Assembly (NCBI GenBank): GCA_964593515.1
Contig: CAZQJH010000038.1
Span: 1-12,220, forward strand
DNA length: 12,220 bases
Source of the DNA: JAXJYR01 sp964593515
GTDB lineage: Bacteria; Bacillota_I; Bacilli_A; Erysipelotrichales; Erysipelotrichaceae
Reading direction: 5' to 3'
This document shows, one piece after another, positions 1-7,782 of this stretch. The translations under genes and the position numbers were made by a program. How positions within the stretch are numbered: position 1 is the first letter of the stretch; each line of letters starts with the position of its first letter. A model generated the notes under the pieces. That model made no database searches, had not been told where the DNA came from, and worked only from the letters and a program-made list of their open reading frames with translations.

Positions 1-42
1 ATTTATTTTAGTGTACTATTAATGTATGTAAATGATACATTG

Positions 43-80
43 AAAAGGCTATCAAAAAGTATACTTTTTGATAGCCTTTT
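43..80. terminator. Bidirectional Rho-independent terminator (perfect palindrome)
   Basis: The 38 bases are a perfect palindrome: AAAA, a GGCTATC-containing arm, its exact complement, then TTTT. It lies 4 bases past the recombinase stop codon. Read on the minus strand it gives a stem ending in a T-run, so it should terminate the recombinase transcript. The symmetry means it should also stop transcription arriving on the plus strand. A second, weaker 7-base inverted repeat (AATGTAT at 21-27, ATACATT at 35-41) follows it. Confidence 0.8.
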
Positions 81-83
81 CTT

Positions 84-677
84 TCATCTTCGATATTCTT
101 TTATTCTTCGATAAAAGGTAGATTGACTTATATTACATATTGATAAAACTTCAATTAAACTATACTCATTATTTTCCCATTTAGTCATTAGTATATCAAA
201 GTTAGAAGGTAATGCTTTTTTAGGTCGACCAAACTTAACCCCATTAGCTTTTGCTACAGCAATACCTTCTTGTTGTCTTTTCTTAATACTTTCACGTTCA
301 CTTTGAGCTACAAAAGACAATATTTGTAATACTAAATCCGCAATAAAAGTTCCCATTAAATCTTTACCATTTCTCGTATCTAATAATGGCATATCTAATA
401 CACAAACATCTACACCTATTTCTTTAGTTAGAATTCGCCATTGCTCTTGAATCATTTCATAATTTCGTCCTAATCGGTCAATACTTACAATATAAAGTAA
501 ATCCCCTTGTTTTAGCTTTCTAAGTAACTTTTGATAATTAACTCTTTTAAAATCTTTACCTGAACGTTTATCTACATAAATATGATTCTTATCTAGACCT
601 AATTCATATAAGACTTCAAGTTGTCGGTCTTCATTTTGATCTTTACTTGATACTCTTACATATCCATATGTTTTCAT
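84..677 (-). CDS. Small serine recombinase (resolvase/invertase family)
   Basis: This 197-residue protein is a site-specific serine recombinase of the resolvase/DNA-invertase type, which cuts and rejoins DNA through a covalent phosphoserine. The N-terminal catalytic domain (about 1-125) starts YVRVSS, with Arg8 and nucleophile Ser10, and carries the SIDRLGR motif (Asp67, Arg68, Arg71). A long E-helix (about 105-140, with AQSERESIKKRQQEG) leads through KFGRPKK to a C-terminal helix-turn-helix (about 173-193, ISQSTFYRRIKEY). Length and domain order are normal for the family and nothing looks broken. The start is supported by AGGAGG at 684-689, six bases from the ATG. It lies downstream of the 229-residue gene on the same strand, with a terminator between them and no convincing promoter of its own, so it may depend on read-through. 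Whether it acts as invertase, resolvase or transposon enzyme cannot be told, because I see no paired recombination sites. Confidence 0.93.
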   Translation of the reverse strand: MKTYGYVRVSSKDQNEDRQLEVLYELGLDKNHIYVDKRSGKDFKRVNYQKLLRKLKQGDLLYIVSIDRLGRNYEMIQEQWRILTKEIGVDVCVLDMPLLDTRNGKDLMGTFIADLVLQILSFVAQSERESIKKRQQEGIAVAKANGVKFGRPKKALPSNFDILMTKWENNEYSLIEVLSICNISQSTFYRRIKEYRR

Positions 678-701
678 AACTATCCTCCTTTAACCTAAAT
701 A

Positions 702-737
702 AAAACCCTATGTGTATCAATTAACACATAGGGTTTT
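702..737 (-). terminator. Rho-independent terminator of the 229-residue gene
   Basis: Fourteen-base perfect arms (702-715 and 724-737, containing ACCCTATGTGT) enclose an 8-base loop. On the minus strand the stem ends in GGGTTTTT, followed by AT-rich sequence. It begins 4 bases past the stop of the 229-residue gene and ends about 12 bases before the recombinase ribosome binding site, so it could attenuate expression of the recombinase. Confidence 0.8.
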
Positions 738-740
738 AGT

Positions 741-1430
741 TTACCATTTAATTCGATATGTAATATTATTATTTTTATCACCAAAAATAATATCAAAGAA
801 TCTTCTTAAGTTACCCTTACGTCGTTCTCTAGTTGTCGGTGCAATACAACTACAAACCTCATCATAAGAAACACTACCTTTTTTAGCTTTCGCAATAATA
901 TTTAAAACAACTGGATCCCTTAACAATAACATTTGAATAAGTTTATCTTTTTCTATTTCAGTTAAATAATGAAAATATTCACCTAATGAGGTATTAGTAA
1001 CAATCCGGGGACGTGAATTAGAAATATTAACAAGTTCAAAACTATTAGCTAATTTAGCATGATTTTCACCATACTTTAAAGAAGCATTTTCATTAATACA
1101 GTCCGCCAAATGTGAACCTATTTCCGTAAAAGTCATTCCTTGAGGTTGATGATATAATGTTTCCACAATAACCTTTGTACCACTATCAAAATTACTAAAT
1201 TGAACAATTTCATCTTTGGATAAATCACTTATAAAACGATCATCAATGAATTCAACTACTTTTGTAATATCATAATGTAATAAAATATCACAAGCAATCT
1301 TTAATGGCACTAATTCTCCTTGTTGTAAAGGATAAGTAGTAAAACTCTTCTTATTTAAGAATGCTTCTAAATAATCACTATCATCATCTATTCGATTGAT
1401 ACAATCTAACCAATCACTGTAAAAACTCAT
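741..1430 (-). CDS. Hypothetical protein, possible tandem winged-helix protein
   Basis: I do not recognise this 229-residue protein. It has no signal peptide or membrane segment and should be cytoplasmic. Residues 1-80 are acidic and probably helical. Residues about 83-150 (TKVIVETLYHQ...MTFTEIGSHL...) and about 157-229 (DKLIQMLLLRDPVVLNII...VSYDEVCSCI...) each follow a helix, turn, helix, strand order like that of winged-helix domains. The second has a basic stretch, TTRERRKGNLRRFF, that could touch DNA. This is inference from pattern only; a regulator or an accessory protein of a DNA-processing system would both fit. A GAGGAG ribosome binding site lies just upstream of the ATG. The gene has its own promoter with an operator-like palindrome and its own terminator, so it looks like a real, regulated, single gene. 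The recombinase follows it on the same strand. Confidence 0.8.
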   Translation of the reverse strand: MSFYSDWLDCINRIDDDSDYLEAFLNKKSFTTYPLQQGELVPLKIACDILLHYDITKVVEFIDDRFISDLSKDEIVQFSNFDSGTKVIVETLYHQPQGMTFTEIGSHLADCINENASLKYGENHAKLANSFELVNISNSRPRIVTNTSLGEYFHYLTEIEKDKLIQMLLLRDPVVLNIIAKAKKGSVSYDEVCSCIAPTTRERRKGNLRRFFDIIFGDKNNNITYRIKW

Positions 1431-1467
1431 ATCTTATCTCCTCATTATCTAAACACTTATCTTACAT

Positions 1468-1484
1468 AAAGTATAGTATACTTT
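1468..1484. promoter_or_regulatory. Operator-like palindrome over the -10 box
   Basis: AAAGTATA-G-TATACTTT is a perfect 8-1-8 palindrome that covers the -10 box of the promoter for the 229-residue gene. A protein bound here would block RNA polymerase. The possible winged-helix product of that gene is an obvious candidate for self-repression, but the sequence alone does not show it. Confidence 0.45.
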
Positions 1485-1498
1485 ACATATTATTTCAA
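1470..1498 (-). promoter_or_regulatory. Sigma-A-type promoter of the 229-residue gene
   Basis: Read on the minus strand, TTGAAA (1493-1498) and TATACT (1470-1475) are separated by exactly 17 bases. Each matches the consensus at five of six positions. The expected start is about 1463, giving a leader of some 30 bases that contains the ribosome binding site. Confidence 0.65.
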
Positions 1499-1515
1499 AT
1501 ATTAATGCTTATTAT

Positions 1516-1568
1516 AAAAAGAGATTGGATATTTATATTTGTAATTGATATTACCATCCAATCCCTTT
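1516..1568 (-). terminator. Rho-independent terminator of the kinase/surface-protein operon
   Basis: Thirteen-base arms (1518-1530 and 1556-1568, containing GATTGGAT and ATCCAATC) pair with a single G-U wobble around a 25-base AT-rich loop. On the minus strand the stem ends in CTCTTTTTATAA. It follows the stop codon of the 1907-residue gene by 26 bases and closes the four-gene operon. A shorter inverted repeat (GCTAATT at 1575-1581, AATTAGC at 1597-1603) spans the stop codon. Confidence 0.75.
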
Positions 1569-1594
1569 ATATGCGCTAATTAAAATCACCTATA

Positions 1595-4500
1595 CTAATT
1601 AGCATCATCAGATTCATTTTTCTTTTTCTTAGATACTACACTAAATACAATTGAACTTCCAATTACAACAAGGACAGCCATAGATCCAAATACTAATTTT
1701 TCATTAGTATAATATCTTACCCATAAATTTGTTGTAACATAAAAATTTTCAATTCTCTTAGAATTATCAGGCGTTTTATCTTTAGAAATTACTTCTCCAT
1801 TTCCGGCAGCATCTACTGCGTATACAACCAAATTATGAGCCTGATTAGAATCACCAAGAATTTCTAAACTGAAAATCCCATTATTGTCTAATTCTTCTTC
1901 ATCCCATTGTTTATATACTTTTCCATCTAACTCAACGAATACTTTTTTTAGTTTTAAATTATCATTAACTCTAATATTAACCCTAATTTTATCTAACGCA
2001 TATGTAGTATTGCTTTCTAAATTTTCAATAATAATATTCGGCTCAGTGCTATCAACTCCAAAGTTTAATTCCATACCTTTGTTGTCCAAATTATTTTTAG
2101 AAATATTACCTGCCTTATCATTTGATTCGATTGTAATAGTATAAACTCCATCTTTAGAAAAGTTATTTTCAAAAATTTTATATGTATATTTAAACCATTG
2201 TGTGTCACCACCTGATATTTTAATATCATAATCTTTACCTTCTTCAAGGATTTTGGCGACACCATCTTTAAACACCGTGATTTTGATATTAGATAATTCA
2301 TCTGTATTTATTTCATTTACAACTATGTCAATTGGATTTTTAATATATTTTCCATTTATTTTTTCTACTGCCTCATCTAATAGGTATGTAGAACCAAATC
2401 GATTCACTGAAAACTTAATTGCTTCTTTAGTTGTATTCCCTGCTTTATCAGTTAATGAAACCATTAACTCATATACATCATCAATATTCTTTTCTTTAGG
2501 GAAATTATTAAATACAAATCGACCTCCATTATCTAACTTAATATATTCCCCATCAAGCTTCACTATTTTACGATTAGCTCCTTTTAACGAAATAGAAACA
2601 TTATCTTCATCAAAGTTAGTATCTGAATAAATTATAACAGGGATTACATCTCCATTATTAGCTGAGTTATTTTCAACACCACCAATTTCTAAAGTTGGTG
2701 CTGTTAAATCAATAATAAAGCTTTCTTCATTATAATCTTCTGCTTGATTTCCTGCTTTATCTCGCATCTCAATATCAAATAAATAATCTCCATCTGAACC
2801 ATAAATAATTGTTGCAGTATGTATATCACCTCTAGTAGTCCAACCACTAATAATAGGATTACTTCCGTTATCAGTTGTATTATAGCTTGTTATAATAACG
2901 CGTTCAGCATCAAAATTACGTTCATCAATAACAATTGTAGAAGTACGTATTGCTTTATAGTAATTACCATTTCTAACATCATTATTATCATAATTAACAT
3001 GAATAATTGGTTTAGTTTTATCAATAGTAAATTTTTGTCCAGCTTTAGTACCATTTTCATAAATCACCTTATCACTTTGGTTTCCAGCAAAATCAGTATA
3101 TTTAATATCAAATTGATAATCACCATCATCAACATAATTTATCGTTGCAACCCATTGAGTATCATCACCATTACCTGTTCCATCAATTCTATTAAATTTA
3201 GAAATATTTGGTACTTTTCCTTCTTTGTTAGTAATAGATAAAACCACATCTTTTTCATCAAAATTACGTTCAACAATATTAATTGTTGCCACTCTATTAG
3301 CATTGAAGAAACTGTTACTATCTATATTATTATTGTCATAAGAAACATTAATTTCAGGTTTAGTTATATCAATTTTAATATCACCTTCACTTGTTTTAGT
3401 TATTCTTTCATTTCCAGCATTATCAATAGCAATGATTTTTAAAATAACCTTATTACTATTAAATTTTTTTGAATCAATAGTAATATCGCCTTTCCAAGAT
3501 TTTACCAATTTATCGGTATCAAATGTAGCACCATCTTTTTTTGATTGGCAATCAAAAAGAATACCTTCTTCACTTTCTTTTGTATCAAGGTTATCAATTC
3601 TATATGAAATTTTTTTAAGTCCTGAATAGTATCCTTTTTCATATTGATTTTCTCCTATATACGCAGGATCCTTAACTTTTACATCTACGCTAACATCTCC
3701 ATTATAATAACCTTTAAGATTAGCATCACTTAATTTAATATCTATTTCTGGAGCGTTTGTTTCACCTATTGGTTTCTTATTATCAACAACAATTCCAGTT
3801 GATCTTACAATACAAACATTTCCAGCTTTATCTTCGGCTCTAAAATAAAGAATAAATTTATTATTAGGTTTTACTTCAATACCATTAGAATCATAATCTA
3901 ACCAGGTTCCATTTTCATCATAATTGCTTTCACTAGTTACTAGTTGATATTTGAATGATTCTACCCCACTAATATTACAATTAGCTGATAATTTAATATT
4001 AACCATGGATTTATAAAATTTGTTGAAAGCTAAAGTATCCATGCTTCCTAAAACCGATTCATCATTAATTTTAATATCTAATTCTGTTGGAGCACTCGTA
4101 TCAATAGTAAATTTAGCTAACTCTACATCATCAGCCTTATTACCAGCTAAATCTGTATATGAAATTTCAAATTCATAATTAGCTTCACTATCAAATGTAA
4201 TTGTTGCAGTATGAGTATCCCCATTACTAACCCAATTTGAATTATTTGATAAATAACTAGCATAATCAAAAACAGTTGTTTGAGCATTCGTGGTTTTAAC
4301 CGTAGCAACTACATCTTTAGCATCAAAATTATGTTCAACAATTTCAATGGTAGCGGTGCGTGATTTTTTATAATAATAACCATTTCTAACATCGTTATTA
4401 TCATAATTCACACTAATAATCGGCTTAGTTTTATCAATAGTAAATTCATCTTGTTTATATGAATCATAAGTATTTAATGACTTATCTGTGTATTTTATAT

Positions 4501-7318
4501 TAAAAGTATAATCTGCTTCATCAGCAAAATTATAAACAGCTTTATAAAAATCACCATCTGGTAAAAACATTGGTTCAATATCAGTATACACATACTCATC
4601 AGCATCATTAGTTCGCTTTCCTACCGTAATAACTAAATAGTTTTCATCTTTATAATCAGTTGTACCTTCTTCGTTATTAGTTTGTATTGGCGTATATAAA
4701 TAATCATTAAAGAAATTATCTCCACTTATACTAATAGTTGCATTTCTTTCTGCATTATAATATTTATCATTTTTACTGTTATTATTATCGTAACTAACCC
4801 TAACCTCAGAAGTTTTATCATCTACAACTATACATTTATCATCTGTAAATAATTCACTAACATTTGATGATTTATCGGTAGCCATAAATGATACATATCC
4901 TCTAAATTGAGCTGGAATCTTAAATGACGCTTGTGCCTTTCTTCCATTATCCGAATAAACTATTTTCTCATTAGGAATAATAACATCTTTAGCCCCAATA
5001 TCATCTTTACTTCCACCTTCAGATACAATATAAGAATAAGTAAAGAAATCTATACCCGCTGTATCATCATAAGCTGTAATAGTAACTTTCATTTTTGTAT
5101 CATAAAAGCCAAAAGTAATTGCATTTAAAATAATATCAAGAATTGAACTTGAATAAGTAATATTTAGATCTGTTGGGTTTGTTTTATCAATAAAGATATC
5201 TTGAATAGCAATAGCTTCACTAATATATCCAGTTGCTATCTCTTTAACAAACACATCACCAATCAAATTCTTACCTTCACTTGTTATAGTAATACTTTCT
5301 TTCCATTCAGTGTCAAATTGATCATAATTTGAAATTAAAAAACCTTCCACTGGTTTTATCGATACATCTTCTTTATACCAACCACTACTTGGACACTCAT
5401 CAACAATCACTTTATCATTAAATTCGTTTTTAAGTACTGTTAACTTAACACTTTGTGATATTGATTCATAATTATCATCACCTTCAAGTGTAGCATTGAT
5501 TGTAAAATCTCCTTTTTTTCCAGAATTAAATTTTATAACCCCGGTATTATCAACACTACTTATTGAAGCAACATCTCCAATAATTTCATAAGTTATTGTA
5601 CCATCTGTTTGTCCACCACTTGCTTTAACAATTAATTCTTCAGTACCATAATTAACTATATACTCACTCTTTTCAAACACAAAATTAGATTGTTCTGCTT
5701 TTATCGTATTAATTTCCAATAAAGCCTCTGCAGCATTGTAATTATTATTGCCATCTAATGTTGCTTTAATGGTAGCAACACCACCTGCTTTAATTGCTGT
5801 GATAGTCCCACTACTGTCAACAGTAACATACTTACTACCATCAATTACTTCATAACTAATTTTACCATTAGTTTGTCCACCTTTTACTTGACCAACAAAC
5901 ATTTCATTATATGCTAGCTCTTTGGGGCTATTATCCATAAAGGTAAAACCACTTTGATTTGCTTTTGCTACATAAACATTGAATGGATAAATGGCCGATT
6001 CTGCCTTGTCCAGCGGTACATCCTTATCATTGTAATTTGTTTTAGTTGCTTTTACATTAACTATATAAGAACCCGCATCAACTACAGTTGGAATATTTTT
6101 ACTCCAATCTCCATCATCCAATTTAAAAAGTAAATCATAATCACCTTGTCCACTTACTGACACAACTTCTTGAGAATCACCAGTATAGACTCCTTCTAAT
6201 CCTATAACTTTAATATTTCCAAGATTTATCTCACCTAATTTAATTTGTGAAGTTACTGTTTTAGAATATGAATAGTAATTAGCTCCTCGATCAACTGTAA
6301 CCTTAATCGAATAATTACCCACAGCAGATGCTTTAGGAACGCTATTATATTCTTTAGAATCACCTTCAACAACATATTTAATAATATCATTAGTTTGTAT
6401 ATCACCTGAAATACTAACTAACGTTATTTCATCACCAGTATACTCAGTAATGATTGGACTTATTTCTATTCCAGTAATTTCTTTTCGTTGTACATCGATA
6501 GCGCTATTTAATTTACCTACAATTTTTTCGTCTGATACCTGTTTCAAGTACACTTCTAAATCATATCTACCTGCTTTTTTAAAAGTAACTCTAAAATTAA
6601 TAGTCTTGTCCTCTAACATAAAGCCATTTTCTAAGCCAAATTTTTCATCAAAAGTACACCATTCACCTTTTTCTGCATCAGTTTCATAGTATTCTAATTT
6701 ATCAATAGCATCTTTATCACTTACACTAAAATAACCATTAACCACTTTTCCAAGATCATTATTTGCTTTTATATTCATAGTAAATTCTATCGGTTCAAAA
6801 ACAGTAATATTCTTTTCAGTTAAATCACTCGTTATAATACTACCATTACTAGCTACAGATATGTTTGCCGATGTTGCGCAATATATAATGTTAGAATCAT
6901 AGGGATATTTCAATGAAATATCCACATTATATTCACCAGTAGCATTAAAAGTAACACGGAATTTACTTGTCCCATTTATAATAGGAAATCCGCTTTCTTT
7001 ACCAAAAACTTCTTCTAATTCAATCCAACCTTCATATCCAGAAGCCGTTTCATAATATTCTAATTTTTCAATTGCATTAGGATTACTAAAATCAAAATAA
7101 CCCCTTGCCATTTTTCCTGCATCGTCATTAGCAATTGAACTAACTGTAAATTCAGTTGCTTTATCAACAACAAAAGCAATTTCATCTAAATTTGTCTCTA
7201 TTAAACTACCATTATATGCTTTAACATTAAATAATTCAGTAGGTAAAACAGCAATAATCATCACAATAGACAATGTTGCTAACAAAAAGCGACATATATT
7301 ATTTTTAAATTTGTTCAT
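1595..7318 (-). CDS. Giant membrane-anchored Ig-like repeat surface protein
   Basis: This 1907-residue protein should be exported and displayed on the cell surface. A signal peptide (1-34, ICRFLLATLSIVMIIAVLP, likely cut after VKA) is followed by two related units (about 38-157 and 160-277) sharing EKLEYYET/DKLEYYET, FG.E.GF and FRVTF. Then come two units built on Y-TGD (about 282-450), and two on a GGQT-G--(I/T)-YE pattern with a GNNNY or GDDNY end (about 451-632), resembling bacterial Ig-like/MBG domains. The rest is a series of Ig-like units linked by DKTKP or DTSAP. Four of these carry a V.YDNN...RTATI.I.E.NFD unit, at about 836, 964, 1321 and 1434. One transmembrane helix (1875-1895) and a KKKKNESDDAN tail end the chain. 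There is no LPXTG, so it is probably held by the membrane helix. The ribosome binding site AGGAGGG lies at 7328-7334. It is last in the operon. Adhesion is plausible but not shown. Confidence 0.9.
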   Translation of the reverse strand: MNKFKNNICRFLLATLSIVMIIAVLPTELFNVKAYNGSLIETNLDEIAFVVDKATEFTVSSIANDDAGKMARGYFDFSNPNAIEKLEYYETASGYEGWIELEEVFGKESGFPIINGTSKFRVTFNATGEYNVDISLKYPYDSNIIYCATSANISVASNGSIITSDLTEKNITVFEPIEFTMNIKANNDLGKVVNGYFSVSDKDAIDKLEYYETDAEKGEWCTFDEKFGLENGFMLEDKTINFRVTFKKAGRYDLEVYLKQVSDEKIVGKLNSAIDVQRKEITGIEISPIITEYTGDEITLVSISGDIQTNDIIKYVVEGDSKEYNSVPKASAVGNYSIKVTVDRGANYYSYSKTVTSQIKLGEINLGNIKVIGLEGVYTGDSQEVVSVSGQGDYDLLFKLDDGDWSKNIPTVVDAGSYIVNVKATKTNYNDKDVPLDKAESAIYPFNVYVAKANQSGFTFMDNSPKELAYNEMFVGQVKGGQTNGKISYEVIDGSKYVTVDSSGTITAIKAGGVATIKATLDGNNNYNAAEALLEINTIKAEQSNFVFEKSEYIVNYGTEELIVKASGGQTDGTITYEIIGDVASISSVDNTGVIKFNSGKKGDFTINATLEGDDNYESISQSVKLTVLKNEFNDKVIVDECPSSGWYKEDVSIKPVEGFLISNYDQFDTEWKESITITSEGKNLIGDVFVKEIATGYISEAIAIQDIFIDKTNPTDLNITYSSSILDIILNAITFGFYDTKMKVTITAYDDTAGIDFFTYSYIVSEGGSKDDIGAKDVIIPNEKIVYSDNGRKAQASFKIPAQFRGYVSFMATDKSSNVSELFTDDKCIVVDDKTSEVRVSYDNNNSKNDKYYNAERNATISISGDNFFNDYLYTPIQTNNEEGTTDYKDENYLVITVGKRTNDADEYVYTDIEPMFLPDGDFYKAVYNFADEADYTFNIKYTDKSLNTYDSYKQDEFTIDKTKPIISVNYDNNDVRNGYYYKKSRTATIEIVEHNFDAKDVVATVKTTNAQTTVFDYASYLSNNSNWVSNGDTHTATITFDSEANYEFEISYTDLAGNKADDVELAKFTIDTSAPTELDIKINDESVLGSMDTLAFNKFYKSMVNIKLSANCNISGVESFKYQLVTSESNYDENGTWLDYDSNGIEVKPNNKFILYFRAEDKAGNVCIVRSTGIVVDNKKPIGETNAPEIDIKLSDANLKGYYNGDVSVDVKVKDPAYIGENQYEKGYYSGLKKISYRIDNLDTKESEEGILFDCQSKKDGATFDTDKLVKSWKGDITIDSKKFNSNKVILKIIAIDNAGNERITKTSEGDIKIDITKPEINVSYDNNNIDSNSFFNANRVATINIVERNFDEKDVVLSITNKEGKVPNISKFNRIDGTGNGDDTQWVATINYVDDGDYQFDIKYTDFAGNQSDKVIYENGTKAGQKFTIDKTKPIIHVNYDNNDVRNGNYYKAIRTSTIVIDERNFDAERVIITSYNTTDNGSNPIISGWTTRGDIHTATIIYGSDGDYLFDIEMRDKAGNQAEDYNEESFIIDLTAPTLEIGGVENNSANNGDVIPVIIYSDTNFDEDNVSISLKGANRKIVKLDGEYIKLDNGGRFVFNNFPKEKNIDDVYELMVSLTDKAGNTTKEAIKFSVNRFGSTYLLDEAVEKINGKYIKNPIDIVVNEINTDELSNIKITVFKDGVAKILEEGKDYDIKISGGDTQWFKYTYKIFENNFSKDGVYTITIESNDKAGNISKNNLDNKGMELNFGVDSTEPNIIIENLESNTTYALDKIRVNIRVNDNLKLKKVFVELDGKVYKQWDEEELDNNGIFSLEILGDSNQAHNLVVYAVDAAGNGEVISKDKTPDNSKRIENFYVTTNLWVRYYTNEKLVFGSMAVLVVIGSSIVFSVVSKKKKNESDDAN
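2966..3034 (-). repeat. Direct repeat copy B within the surface-protein gene
   Basis: These 69 bases match 4379-4447 at about 62 positions (my hand alignment). They encode the DKTKPII.VNYDNNDVRNG part of one Ig-like unit. The two copies are in the same orientation and 1413 bases apart, which is exactly 471 codons. Confidence 0.75.
4379..4447 (-). repeat. Direct repeat copy A within the surface-protein gene
   Basis: This is the partner of 2966-3034 and lies nearer the N-terminus of the protein. It encodes the same DKTKPIISVNYDNNDVRNG segment. The identity is higher than that between other Ig units of the protein, suggesting a recent duplication or gene conversion. Confidence 0.75.
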
Positions 7319-7356
7319 GATTTAATACCCTCCTTTTATTATTTTCAAACAATTAA

Positions 7357-7782
7357 TTATTCAATAATTTCACAACTACCCATAAAAGATAATTCTTTTT
7401 CGAGCTCAAATGTTATATGTTTATTATTAGATAGCGAATTATACTTATCAGTAAGAGGAGTTGTGTCTTCACATTGATTTTCATTATCTACTATATATAA
7501 TTCTTCTGTCCGTGAACTATCATATAAACTTGAATCCATTTTATTTTCTGCAGTTTTATTTGCTTTAACGATTATATTAGCTTGTTTATCATCTACTCCT
7601 TCATCTATCAAATTAATTCTCTTTCTAATTTTTTCAACTCCTCTCTTTAAGTTTTTACCAGACAGATATCCATAAGTATTCTTTATATCTAAAACGAAAA
7701 ACAATACTATTGAAATTCCAAAAAAAGCTAGCGCAAGGATAAAGAAAACTAGAGAAAATATATGTAATGTTTCAAATGTCAT
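7357..7782 (-). CDS. Single-pass membrane protein with a candidate phosphothreonine tail
   Basis: The protein has 141 residues. One transmembrane helix (about 8-31, IFSLVFFILALAFFGISIVLFF) is followed by a basic juxtamembrane stretch, DIKNTYGYLSGKNLKRGVEKIRKR (32-55 region), so the remaining 85 or so residues should be cytoplasmic. The tail is acidic and rich in Ser and Thr, and contains EDTTPLTDKY (105-114). From memory, small membrane proteins beside kinase and FHA genes in gut Bacillota share a similar DI...G.L.G...I..IR stretch and an ETT-x-L type motif; I cannot name the family. The inference is that it is a substrate or adaptor of the adjacent kinase. The ATG overlaps the kinase stop as ATGA, with AGGAGGT at 7791-7797 inside the kinase gene, so the two are probably coupled in translation. 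The surface-protein gene follows after 38 bases. Confidence 0.85.
   Translation of the reverse strand: MTFETLHIFSLVFFILALAFFGISIVLFFVLDIKNTYGYLSGKNLKRGVEKIRKRINLIDEGVDDKQANIIVKANKTAENKMDSSLYDSSRTEELYIVDNENQCEDTTPLTDKYNSLSNNKHITFELEKELSFMGSCEIIE

Noticed and set aside
692..720. Possible recombinase promoter TTGATA-17-TAGGTT on the minus strand
   Set aside because: The -10 box matches the consensus at only three positions and the whole pair sits inside the terminator hairpin.
43..737. The two perfect palindromes as invertible-element sites for the recombinase
   Set aside because: Their arms differ from one another, each has a T-run and lies just past a stop codon, so terminators explain them better.
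1595..1740. LPXTG sorting signal at the C-terminus of the surface protein
   Set aside because: No LPXTG-like motif occurs before the membrane helix; the residues there are WVRYYTNEK.
2065..2301. Short minus-strand frame overlapping the surface-protein gene
   Set aside because: It is a different frame of the same strand within coding sequence, with no recognisable domain.
2966..4830. CRISPR-like or tandem DNA repeats
   Set aside because: The repeats are coding, spaced irregularly and explained by repeated Ig-like units.
1884..6689. Plus-strand open frames inside the surface-protein gene
   Set aside because: They have composition typical of antisense frames (rich in Ser, Ile, Asn), lack ribosome binding sites and lie opposite a continuous 1907-codon gene with a signal peptide and domain repeats.
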